Positions 1 to 5,786 of a stretch of 8,093 bases of DNA are shown here, in pieces. Positions within the stretch are counted from its first letter, which is position 1. Every line of letters begins with the position of its first letter. A program made the position numbers and the translations under genes. This stretch comes from Planctomycetes bacterium RBG_16_41_13 (GTDB lineage: Bacteria; Planctomycetota; Brocadiia; Brocadiales; Brocadiaceae): assembly GCA_001828295.1 (NCBI GenBank), contig MHYI01000280.1:1-8093 (forward strand), in the 5' to 3' direction. Under the pieces are notes generated by a model. That model ran no database searches. It was not told the DNA's origin and saw only the letters and a list, made by a program, of their open reading frames with translations.

Positions 1-1045
1 TAATTGCGGCAATTGCAGATTCGGGTGTGGTCGCTTTAGAATCATTATAATACTTGATGCCTTTTGCCTCTCTTACAAATTCCAAACGGTGTTCTAATCC
101 ACAGAAAGAAGTAACTGTTTTTTCAATGGTTTGTTTGTTTGCGCCGTGTAAATATGCTGCACACGATGCTGCAAGTACATTGTGGAGATTGTGGTCGCCC
201 GGAAGTTTGATTTTTGATACACAGGGTATCGAAATGGTATTCCCATTTATGGAAATTACAATATGTTCGTTTTCACGAAATGCGCCATTTTCTACCGGTT
301 GTTGTGTGCTGTACCACAAAACACGGCCATTACATTCTTTTTCCCATGTTCTCAGCTCCGGATCATCGTAATTCAGAATGGCGGAATCACTCTGCTTCTG
401 ATGCAAGATAATATTCTTCTTTGCATGGATATAAGAATCAATGTCTTTATGCCTGTCCAGGTGGTTGGGAGAAATATTTGTTACTATACTTGTGCAGGGA
501 CTCTTTTCTGTTGAAGAGAGCGCTTCCAGTTGAAAACTGGATAGCTCCAGCACCACAATATCCGCCGGCTTCATTTCTTCGAGTTGCAGAAGCAGTGATT
601 TACCGATGTTGCCGCCAACCCATATCTTATTGGGGGTTTGTTGCAAAATGTCACCAATCAGTGTGGTTGTGGTGGATTTCCCGTTGCTGCCGGTTATTCC
701 AATGGTGAAAGCGGGACAAAGTTTGAAGAATATGTTCATTTCTGTGTCAATGGGGACGCCGTTTTCCCTTGCAATTTGTATGAATTTTGAATCCCTGGGA
801 ACAGCAGGGCTGACGATGACAATGTCAGTATTGATAAAATCTTCCTCTCTGTGTTCGCCCAGCCGGTAAGTAATCTGCAGATTTTCAAGATGCCGCAGGG
901 ATTGTGAAAGGGCTGTTTTACTCTTTATATCCGTTACCGTGACATGCGCCCCCTGCCTTGCAAGAAATTGTGTTATGCCAATGCCGCCCCCAAACACACC
1001 AAGTCCCATAACGGTAATTTTCTTATTTTTAAATTCCATATACAT
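1..1045 (-). CDS. murD: UDP-N-acetylmuramoylalanine--D-glutamate ligase (MurD), C-terminus cut by window edge
   Basis: Cytoplasmic Mur ligase that adds D-glutamate to UDP-MurNAc-L-alanine using ATP, a step of peptidoglycan precursor synthesis. Numbering from the ATG at 1039, about 346 residues are visible; MurD is usually near 450, so roughly the last 100 lie outside the window. Visible marks: an N-terminal Rossmann-like segment (MGLGVFGGGI, 11-20), the ATP P-loop GITGSNGKST (114-123), GGNIGKSLL (142-150), ELSSFQLE (165-172), NISPNHLDRH (188-197), then LPGDHNLHNVLAA, GLEHRLEFV and YYNDSKATTPES, which is the MurD-type C-terminal domain entry. Two in-frame ATGs, at 1045 and 1039, are possible starts; neither has a strong Shine-Dalgarno, only a weak AAGTGA-like stretch upstream. 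No frameshift was seen. A terminator-like hairpin lies only about 35 nt upstream on the same strand, so expression may be attenuated. Family assignment is firm; the exact start is not. Confidence 0.95.
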   Translation of the reverse strand, partial: MYMEFKNKKITVMGLGVFGGGIGITQFLARQGAHVTVTDIKSKTALSQSLRHLENLQITYRLGEHREEDFINTDIVIVSPAVPRDSKFIQIARENGVPIDTEMNIFFKLCPAFTIGITGSNGKSTTTTLIGDILQQTPNKIWVGGNIGKSLLLQLEEMKPADIVVLELSSFQLEALSSTEKSPCTSIVTNISPNHLDRHKDIDSYIHAKKNIILHQKQSDSAILNYDDPELRTWEKECNGRVLWYSTQQPVENGAFRENEHIVISINGNTISIPCVSKIKLPGDHNLHNVLAASCAAYLHGANKQTIEKTVTSFCGLEHRLEFVREAKGIKYYNDSKATTPESAIAAI

Positions 1046-1070
1046 TTCACTTGTTTTGTTTATTTCACTC

Positions 1071-1107
1071 AAAATTAAAAGGAGAAATCAGGGATACTGA
1101 TTTCTCC
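1071..1107 (-). terminator. Rho-independent terminator-like hairpin just upstream of murD
   Basis: On the - strand, GGAGAAATCAG, a 5-nt loop and CTGATTTCTCC form a perfect 11-bp stem (arms 1097-1107 and 1081-1091), followed at once by TTTTAATTTT. The U-rich tail exists only on the - strand, so it faces murD. It could end a transcript coming from the aquaporin side, or act as an attenuator in the murD leader. It sits 36 nt from the murD start. Confidence 0.7.
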
Positions 1108-1138
1108 ACTAAGGAAAAGGTTGTTCCTGTGAAGCTTA

Positions 1139-1241
1139 TATACCTTACGGGTTCACAAATTGTGATTTCTTAAAAGTTGCTGTTGTAGAGCGAAGAGACT
1201 CTTCGCTCTACATTTCGTAATTTGTAAACCTATAAGGTATA
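1139..1241. repeat. 103-bp nested inverted-repeat element (MITE- or REP-like)
   Basis: The outer 23-bp ends at 1139-1161 and 1219-1241 are inverted copies matching at 20 of 23 positions; all three differences are transitions. As - strand RNA two become G-U pairs, so 22 of 23 positions pair. Each end begins TATACCTTA when read inward. Inside lies a perfect 14-bp palindrome around one base (1184-1212), TGTAGAGCGAAGAG then A then its inverse, bounded by GTAG and CTAC. It has no coding capacity. TA at both borders would fit a TA-targeting MITE, but the whole may instead be a structured RNA or a REP-type element; copy number elsewhere cannot be judged here. Confidence 0.6.
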
Positions 1242-1321
1242 GATAATATGTTTTTCAAAAGACTCAATTGATATGATTTATTTTGCGATGCTTTTAACAC
1301 TACAGCAAGCAGCGTAATGTC

Positions 1322-1389
1322 TGAATATAACCATTCAATGATTTATTTGCAATGGGGTGGCGCTGAAAACGATTGAATGCCTATATTCC
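1322..1389. repeat. 18-bp imperfect inverted repeat
   Basis: TGAATATAACCATTCAAT at 1322-1339 and the inverse of GGAATATAGGCATTCAAT at 1372-1389 match at 15 of 18 positions across a 32-nt loop. No T-run follows on either strand, so it is not a normal terminator. It may be another small palindromic element or a worn terminal repeat. Function is unknown. Confidence 0.4.
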
Positions 1390-1502
1390 AATTTTGAACC
1401 ACAGGAGACAATCTTATAAAACTATTTCCAGTCATGGATTTTCGTAACAGTTCAGCCGGTTTGAAATGTATGCGGAATACAACATGGTTAAGTGGTCAAG
1501 TG

Positions 1503-1582
1503 GTAGGGTGGGTTAAGCGATAGAGAATCCACCTTTCCATGGAAACATTATTGGTGGATTCTCAGAAATCAAGCCAACCTAC
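1503..1582. repeat. REPIN-like element: two inverted GTAG-headed REP hairpins
   Basis: The left half begins GTAG (1503-1506), followed by the hairpin GGTGGGTT...AATCCACC (1507-1533, 8-bp stem with one G-T pair). The right half read on the other strand begins GTAG (1582-1579) and ends in the same AATCCACC. Between the halves, GAGAATCCACC (1523-1533) and GGTGGATTCTC (1553-1563) are perfect inverses and surround the palindrome TTTCCATGGAAA (1534-1545). The outer arms 1504-1514 and 1571-1581 match at 9 of 11. A GTAG head followed by a hairpin is the hallmark of REPs served by RAYT (TnpA_REP) transposases; two inverted REPs make a REPIN/BIME. No RAYT gene is in this window. Confidence 0.6.
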
Positions 1583-1599
1583 ATTGCTAAATTGTTACT

Positions 1600-1758
1600 C
1601 TAATCCAAATTACAAGAGGAGTCCGCAAGAAGGTCGTTAGGTTCAGGTGGTGTGGGCGGTTTGTTGGTGTGTTTCACAACTGTAGTTCTATAGTCAAGTT
1701 TATTGAATTGATCCTTCAGGTTAGGTATGCCGTCGCTATGTGCAGGATTGATTGTTCG
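1600..1758 (-). pseudogene. Possible 3' remnant of an unidentified gene (52 open codons, no clear start)
   Basis: On the - strand an open frame runs from a stop at 1761-1759 to a TAG at 1602-1600. It reads like protein: NPAHSDGIPNLKDQFNKLDY, then a proline-rich KPPTPPEPNDLLADSS tail. It has no ATG; an in-frame GTG at 1677 would give only 26 residues, and no Shine-Dalgarno is obvious. The stop lies 18 bases from the REPIN-like element, and REPs often settle just after genes. I do not recognise the family. It may equally be chance. Confidence 0.2.
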
Positions 1759-1808
1759 CTAAAATCTCAGTTTGTTCGTGAGTAAAAGGGAAACACAAAA
1801 TATATTTT

Positions 1809-1853
1809 AAAAAAGTTTTTGGTTGCAACTGGAAAGAAGCAGGTTTGCAATCC
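1809..1853 (-). terminator. Probable terminator of the aquaporin gene
   Basis: On the - strand, starting 11 nt after the aquaporin stop, GGATTGCAAAC (1853-1843) and GTTGCAACC (1829-1821) pair through the TTGCAA core and flanking bases with one bulge on the left arm. After five A and one C comes TTTTTT (1814-1809). The delayed T-run and bulge make it an imperfect terminator. Confidence 0.4.
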
Positions 1854-1863
1854 GTATGCTACA

Positions 1864-2607
1864 TTACCGTCTTCTCTTTCGGCGGAAAGCAGGAATAGTC
1901 GTTTTCTTTACTGCCCTCATCTTTTTTTCTTTTTCGGCAAACACTGCATCGTAGAAAAAAGCGGCGGCCACACCGCCTAAAACAGGGCCTACCCACCAAA
2001 TATAATGGTTTGCAAACTGCCAGGACGCAATGGCTGGTCCAAATGCCCTTGCCGGATTCATTGCTCCGCTGCTAATCGGACTGCCAATAAGGACGCCGAA
2101 CAACACAACAAGCCCGATAGTTAACCCGGAAAAACTACCAAAAGACCTTTTATCAATTGCCGTCCCAAAGATTGTAAGAACGAGCAGAAAACTAATGATA
2201 AATTCCATAACGAGTCCCTGCATTACAGAAATCCCGTCCCCTAACGCGCTTGCGCCCAGATGAACCGTATATATTGCTTCAGGAAATAAAATCTTAAGGA
2301 CAAAACCCGCCAACGCAGCGCCGGCAATCTGTGCTGCAATGTACTTTATTGCCAGATTCGGATTCATCCTTCTGGTGATCCAACATGCTATTGTAACGGC
2401 AGGGTTAATATGGGCGCCTGAAATATAGCTCAGTGCATACGTTATAGAGACAATTGCCAATCCATAAGCAATGGAAATCCCTAAAACCCCAATACCAACC
2501 CCTCCTGCTTTCCGCAGGTAATAATCTGTACAAATTGCGCCGGCGGCAATAAAAACAAGCGTAAAAGTGCCTAAAAATTCTGCAATGTATTTTTTGAATG
2601 AGTCCAC
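1864..2607 (-). CDS. Aquaporin (MIP family), AqpM-like selectivity filter
   Basis: Inner-membrane channel of the major intrinsic protein family, passing water or small neutral solutes. Both half-helix signatures are present: SGAHINPAV (NPA at 68-70) and SGAMNPARAFGP (NPA at 184-186 plus Arg187), with about six hydrophobic helices. Counting from the NPA boxes as in E. coli AqpZ, the filter is Tyr48, Val172, Gly181, Arg187: Val replaces the His of water-specific AqpZ, resembling archaeal AqpM (Phe-Ile-Ser-Arg). The residue after NPAR is Ala, not the Asp of glycerol facilitators. The start is taken as GTG at 2607 because GAGGAG lies 9 nt before it; an ATG at 2643 would add 12 residues, lacks such a site and would put GAGGAG inside the gene. 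This gives 247 residues, a usual length. The tail (FRRKRRR) is strongly basic. A strong promoter at 2851-2879 implies a leader near 240 nt. The solute is inferred, not known. Confidence 0.9.
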   Translation of the reverse strand: MDSFKKYIAEFLGTFTLVFIAAGAICTDYYLRKAGGVGIGVLGISIAYGLAIVSITYALSYISGAHINPAVTIACWITRRMNPNLAIKYIAAQIAGAALAGFVLKILFPEAIYTVHLGASALGDGISVMQGLVMEFIISFLLVLTIFGTAIDKRSFGSFSGLTIGLVVLFGVLIGSPISSGAMNPARAFGPAIASWQFANHYIWWVGPVLGGVAAAFFYDAVFAEKEKKMRAVKKTTIPAFRRKRRR

Positions 2608-2742
2608 CCCTGATTTCTCCTCTATTAAGTTTCTAAAACACAAAATCTAAAAAACGAAACCTTCACATTTTTCTACAGGACAAACATCTAACAGGATGAA
2701 GCTTAAACAATGCTAAACCTTATAGTTACTGTATTATTTTTT

Positions 2743-2775
2743 AAAAAACAAATTCCACCCTTAAAACGGGAATTT
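2743..2775 (-). terminator. Attenuator-like hairpin in the aquaporin leader
   Basis: On the - strand AAATTCC (2775-2769) pairs with GGAATTT (2756-2750), followed by one G and TTTTTT (2748-2743). The stem is only 7 bp and AT-rich, so it would be a weak terminator. It lies between the promoter at 2851-2879 and the aquaporin start at 2607. Confidence 0.25.
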
Positions 2776-2850
2776 TAGAATAAAAAAAACGTAATTTATC
2801 TCTAAGATATTTGCTGGCATGCTTTTGAAGAAATCGCCAATTTCGTAATG

Positions 2851-2879
2851 CTTATACATTTAATCCTGGTGTTTGTCAA
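2851..2879 (-). promoter_or_regulatory. Sigma70-type promoter for the aquaporin gene
   Basis: Read on the - strand: -35 TTGACA (2879-2874, perfect), 17-nt spacer, -10 TATAAG (2856-2851, five of six). Transcription would start near 2844, giving a leader of about 237 nt before the GTG at 2607. No other gene lies between, so the aquaporin is the target. Confidence 0.75.
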
Positions 2880-2880
2880 G

Positions 2881-2915
2881 TGTTTATTTTGACAATTTTT
2901 ACGTTAAAATAAACA
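2881..2915. promoter_or_regulatory. Operator-like inverted repeat abutting the aquaporin promoter
   Basis: TGTTTATTTTGAC (2881-2893) and GTTAAAATAAACA (2903-2915) are inverses at 12 of 13 positions with a 9-nt gap. The repeat begins one base upstream of the -35 box, about -37 to -71 from the expected start, a usual place for an activator or repressor. No T-run or coding role explains it. The binding protein is unknown. Confidence 0.45.
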
Positions 2916-3015
2916 ATATTTAGTAATAGTTCTGCCTGGCGAAATACATCGGGTAGCCACCTATTAATACTGTATTTATTTTACAGGGGTGAGAATGGGA
3001 GTGTTTGCAGATGGG

Positions 3016-4215
3016 CTATCTTCCTTCCTTTGGGGCAGGCGTAATGGTTTGATCCAATTTGATATGTGAGGGAATGGGGAGTTTTTTGTAATTGAGCGTA
3101 CCGTCTCCCAATTGGCCATATTCGTTATTTCCCCATGCCCAAATCGTTCCGTCTTTCTTCAAAGCGAGGCTGTGATAATATCCTGTCGCTATTGAAATAA
3201 CATCGCTGAGCCCCTGCACCTTTAATGTAGTATATTGATAATTGGAAGTAGAGCCTGTCCCGAGCTGCCCTGTCCTGTTGTATCCCATTGACAGCACAGT
3301 ACCGTCCTGTTGCAAAATGAGAGCATGATAGCCGCCAGTTGCAATGGAAACACTATTATTAAGCCCATTAATACGAATTGGAATCTTGCTATTTGTTAGT
3401 GTTCCGTTCCCCAGTTGTCCATAGGTATTCATGCCCCATCCCCAAATACTGCCATCAGCTTTCACGGCTACATTGTAATTGTTCCCGCTTGCAATAAAAA
3501 CAGCCCCATTGAAATCATGCACCGGCGCAGGAATGGAACTTTCCATCACAGTGCCATCCCCCAACTGCCCATATCCGTTGGCGCCCCAAGCCCATAGTGT
3601 TCCATCCGCCTTCAGCGCAAGATTGTGATGATTGCCTCCTGAAACCGCAACAACAGTATTCATTCCCTGCACTTGCGTGGGTTTATTTGCATCCGATTTT
3701 GTTCCATCGCCTACCTGGTCTAACTCGTTATTGCCCCAGACCCAAACTGTCCCATCTGATAGCAAAGCAATGCTATGGTAGAATCCGGCATCAATCTCAG
3801 TGACGTCTTTTATGGTTTTCACTTTTACCGGCGTGTTGCGGGTTTCGTTCGTGCCGTCGCCTAATTGTCCAAATCGGTTATTTCCCCATGCCCAGACGGT
3901 TCCATCTGATTTTACGGCAAGATTATGCTCCCATCCGGCAGCAATAGAAACTACATCCTCTAGTCCTTTCACCTGTATGACAAATTTCCGGGGATTAGTA
4001 GTACCATCGCCCAATTGTCCGGCATGGTTACCCCCCCATGTCCAAACGGTACCGTCTTGTTTCAAAACAAGGCTGTGAGAGCCCCCGCCTGATATTTGAG
4101 GAACGGCTGCAAATAACGAACAGCAAAAAGTTAACATTGCCACTAATATTAAAATACAATAAGAAATGTTAATCGCCCTGTTTTCTGAAAACCCCTTCTG
4201 TAACTTTATTATCAT
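3016..4215 (-). CDS. Secreted RCC1-repeat seven-bladed beta-propeller protein
   Basis: Exported protein of 399 residues made almost wholly of RCC1 (regulator of chromosome condensation 1) repeats. Residues 1-37 look like a type I signal peptide: basic start, hydrophobic ILILVAMLTF core, likely cut near LFAA. The cysteines there lack a proper lipobox. Seven repeats follow at 41, 91, 141, 191, 241, 291 and 342, each 50 residues (the sixth 51), with consensus GxxHxLALKxDGTVWAWGxNxxGQLGDGT. Seven blades make one closed propeller, and nothing else remains but a short tail (TPAPKEGR). Blade 6 is the most worn (VLSMGYN instead of WAWG). RCC1 propellers bind proteins or other ligands; the partner here is unknown, and the eukaryotic Ran-exchange role should not be assumed. 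The ATG at 4215 has only a weak AGG upstream. A possible promoter is at 4287-4316. It appears monocistronic. Confidence 0.9.
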   Translation of the reverse strand: MIIKLQKGFSENRAINISYCILILVAMLTFCCSLFAAVPQISGGGSHSLVLKQDGTVWTWGGNHAGQLGDGTTNPRKFVIQVKGLEDVVSIAAGWEHNLAVKSDGTVWAWGNNRFGQLGDGTNETRNTPVKVKTIKDVTEIDAGFYHSIALLSDGTVWVWGNNELDQVGDGTKSDANKPTQVQGMNTVVAVSGGNHHNLALKADGTLWAWGANGYGQLGDGTVMESSIPAPVHDFNGAVFIASGNNYNVAVKADGSIWGWGMNTYGQLGNGTLTNSKIPIRINGLNNSVSIATGGYHALILQQDGTVLSMGYNRTGQLGTGSTSNYQYTTLKVQGLSDVISIATGYYHSLALKKDGTIWAWGNNEYGQLGDGTLNYKKLPIPSHIKLDQTITPAPKEGR

Positions 4216-4286
4216 TGTATCTATTTGCCTGTACTTGTTTTAGTATTAATCGGAATAAAAATACATCGAATTTAATATGTGCATAA

Positions 4287-4316
4287 TTTATAACAATAAT
4301 ACGTTTGAAATTGCAA
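4287..4316 (-). promoter_or_regulatory. Possible promoter of the RCC1 gene
   Basis: Read on the - strand: TTGCAA (4316-4311, four of six), an 18-nt spacer and TATAAA (4292-4287, five of six). The start would be near 4280, about 65 nt before the RCC1 ATG. The surrounding sequence is very AT-rich, so chance matches are likely. Confidence 0.35.
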
Positions 4317-4508
4317 AAAAAAAATATATTATTCGGTTTTCCCTTACTTAAACAATTCCTTTATCCCGAAAACAATGGCGGAGAGTGAGCGAAAAATATC
4401 AACGTAAATTTTGTATTGCCATTATTCCGTACCCTATGCTAGATTACGTTTGCATCTTAGTGAAGATTCGTTAAACCTCAGTATTAGAGGAGGAAAAAAG
4501 ACATACTT

Positions 4509-5408
4509 ATGGAAACAAATGGGAATCGTCTTGTTGAAATATCTGCATTGGGGGAAGTCTCTAGTCCATCAGGCGGAGCAAAGGCATACAGCATATCTCC
4601 CGAAGGGATACCTGCCATATTGCCAGGTATAGGCGGAATTACTTATAATGTAAAAATAGGTGATAGTGCGATACAATGGGAAGCGGACCATGTTGAGCCC
4701 TGTGTATCCATCAGGAATAAAGACACGGAAGAAAACGGTGCGCTCAATTTATTGGCTTGCATCGGAAATAGTGCAAAAGTTGTGTCGGGAGACGCAAAGG
4801 GAGATACAGGCGTCGTTACGGGAAAACATGGCGGCATAGAAAACGTGCTGGTAGATTTTGATGATAAAACTATTGAAAAACTCGTAATAGGTGACAAAAT
4901 ACTTGTTCGCTGTATCGGTTTGGGCTTTTCCTTTACAAATTGTCCGCAAATAAAAACCATCAATCTCTCCCCCCATTTATTAGAAGCATTGCCAATAAAC
5001 TATGACAAGACAAAAGGGGTGATGCAAATTCCAGTAACACACACTATACCGGCAGCAATTATGGGATCAGGTCTTGGCTCACAACACTGTTATCGGGGAG
5101 ATTATGATATACAATTGTTCGACAAACAAACAATAGAAGAACATAACCTGGATACCTTACGGCTGGGAGATATAGTTGCGATTATGGATGCGGATCATTC
5201 CTATGGAAGAATATATAAAACCGGGGCAGTAACGGTAGGGGTTGTTGTTCACACTAATTGCATAACAGCAGGCCACGGGCCCGGGGTTACCACACTGTTT
5301 ACTTCCGCTGAAGGTAAAATTTCTCCCTATAAAGACAAGAATGCCAATATAGGCGTTTATTTGAATATTGGAAGATTTAGAAAATCCAAAAAAAGAAAAA
5401 CAAAGTAA
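4509..5408 (+). CDS. DUF4438 family protein, function unknown
   Basis: A 299-residue cytoplasmic-looking protein without signal peptide or membrane helix. The sequence matches what I recall of the DUF4438 family (found in Thermotoga and clostridia, for example): GIGGITYNVKIGDSA (40-54), DHVEP (60-64), GALNLLACIGN (77-87), VSGDAKGDTGVVTGKHGGIE (92-111), LVIGDKILVRCIGLG (125-139), then a second half with IMGSGLG (184-190), MDADHSYGRIYKTGA (226-240) and TAGHGPGVTTLFTS (253-266). Recurrent Asp and His (D60, H61, H107, D227, D229, H230, H256) could bind metal, but that is inference. The end is basic (RKSKKRKTK). AGAGGAGG at 4486-4493 is a strong Shine-Dalgarno, though 15 nt from the ATG; no better start lies between. 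It stands alone, divergent from the RCC1 gene and 378 bases before rpsB, whose own promoter follows, so it is probably not part of that operon. No function should be assumed. Confidence 0.85.
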   Translation: METNGNRLVEISALGEVSSPSGGAKAYSISPEGIPAILPGIGGITYNVKIGDSAIQWEADHVEPCVSIRNKDTEENGALNLLACIGNSAKVVSGDAKGDTGVVTGKHGGIENVLVDFDDKTIEKLVIGDKILVRCIGLGFSFTNCPQIKTINLSPHLLEALPINYDKTKGVMQIPVTHTIPAAIMGSGLGSQHCYRGDYDIQLFDKQTIEEHNLDTLRLGDIVAIMDADHSYGRIYKTGAVTVGVVVHTNCITAGHGPGVTTLFTSAEGKISPYKDKNANIGVYLNIGRFRKSKKRKTK

Positions 5409-5786
5409 CATCTTAGTTCAATTCCCATTAGAAAAAGGGGGAGATACCTGCTACTACCCGCAAACACGCTTAAATAAAGGGAAACATTCCTGACCTTCGA
5501 TTACAAAGAGGGATGAATCTTCCCTTCGGCAATTTATGCAGTATAGATGAAGCTTTATCGCTCCCCGTAAGAAAAAACATTTATGGCGAGGTCAGGTTGC
5601 CCTGTTTGATAATTAACAGCACATATATTTACATGCGTACCAGCGATTCATTTGGAAACAAGCCGTTTCTGCGGCTGCGGTGTTATAATAAATATACTTG
5701 ACAACTTGCCTATAATTACTATAATCTCATTTTTTCTGAAAATTCCTTTATTTTCTTTTATTATCTCAATCTGGAAAGGGCGTTAT
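5409..5786 (+). other. 378-base spacer and leader before rpsB
   Basis: It holds the rpsB promoter (5698-5725) and a pyrimidine-rich leader. Upstream is a short hairpin AGCCG...CGGCT (5661-5676) without a T-run. No convincing terminator for the DUF4438 gene was found. A 62-codon frame at 5513 has its ribosome site touching the ATG and no protein-like composition. Confidence 0.5.
5698..5725 (+). promoter_or_regulatory. Near-perfect sigma70 promoter of the rpsB operon
   Basis: TTGACA (5698-5703), a 16-nt spacer, and TATAAT (5720-5725): both boxes are perfect. The start would fall near 5732, giving a leader of about 55 nt to the rpsB TTG. A strong constitutive promoter suits a ribosomal protein gene. 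Confidence 0.85.

Larger units (their letters stand above)
1046..1863. other. 818-base spacer without a convincing gene, rich in palindromes
   Basis: No recognisable protein or RNA gene was found here on either strand. The stretch contains a terminator-like hairpin (1071-1107), a 103-bp inverted-repeat element (1139-1241), an 18-bp imperfect inverted repeat (1322-1389), a REPIN-like pair (1503-1582), a 52-codon open stretch without a clear start (1600-1758, - strand) and a hairpin after the aquaporin stop (1809-1853). The parts between 1242-1321 and 1390-1502 show nothing beyond AT-rich unique-looking sequence and a tandem AAGTGGT pair near 1489-1503. Confidence 0.6.
2644..3015. other. 372-base spacer between the RCC1 and aquaporin genes
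   Basis: No gene was recognised. It holds the aquaporin promoter, the adjacent inverted repeat and the long leader. No clear terminator of the RCC1 gene was found in 2920-3015: only AAATACA and TGTATTT arms at 2942-2948 and about 2970-2976, without a - strand T-run. Confidence 0.5.

Noticed and set aside
54..869. Several + strand open frames of 65-105 codons
   Set aside because: They lie opposite murD, whose - strand reading gives continuous family motifs; their translations show no protein-like pattern.
1480..1600. A tRNA or other classical RNA gene in the stem-loop rich stretch
   Set aside because: No cloverleaf arms, T-loop GTTCRA motif or CCA-type end could be arranged; the inverted GTAG halves explain the pairing.
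2600..2620. Shared GGAGAAATCAGGG between the aquaporin ribosome site and 1081-1093
   Set aside because: A 13-base match is expected by chance in about this much sequence on two strands, and the contexts are unrelated.
2889..2917. A divergent + strand promoter beginning TTGACA at 2889
   Set aside because: The only -10 at correct spacing is AACAAT, and no + strand gene follows before 4509. The TTGACA is better explained as part of the inverted repeat.
3415..4078. + strand open frames opposite the RCC1 gene
   Set aside because: They arise from the 150-base periodicity of the RCC1 repeats on the other strand and repeat the same Pro-Ser-Pro-Asn shadow motif.
3043..4095. 150-base tandem pattern as a DNA satellite or CRISPR-like array
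   Set aside because: The period is coding: seven in-frame 50-residue RCC1 blades with codon-level divergence, no identical repeats and no spacers.
4411..4440. Promoter for the DUF4438 gene (TTGTAT, 18 nt, TATGCT)
   Set aside because: Only three of six and four of six matches in AT-rich sequence; not strong enough to list.
4643..4976. - strand open frames opposite the DUF4438 gene
   Set aside because: They are antisense to a well-supported gene and have no ribosome site or recognisable motifs.
5513..5701. 62-codon + strand frame before rpsB
   Set aside because: Its purine-rich site touches the ATG with no spacing, composition is not protein-like, and it overlaps the rpsB -35 box.
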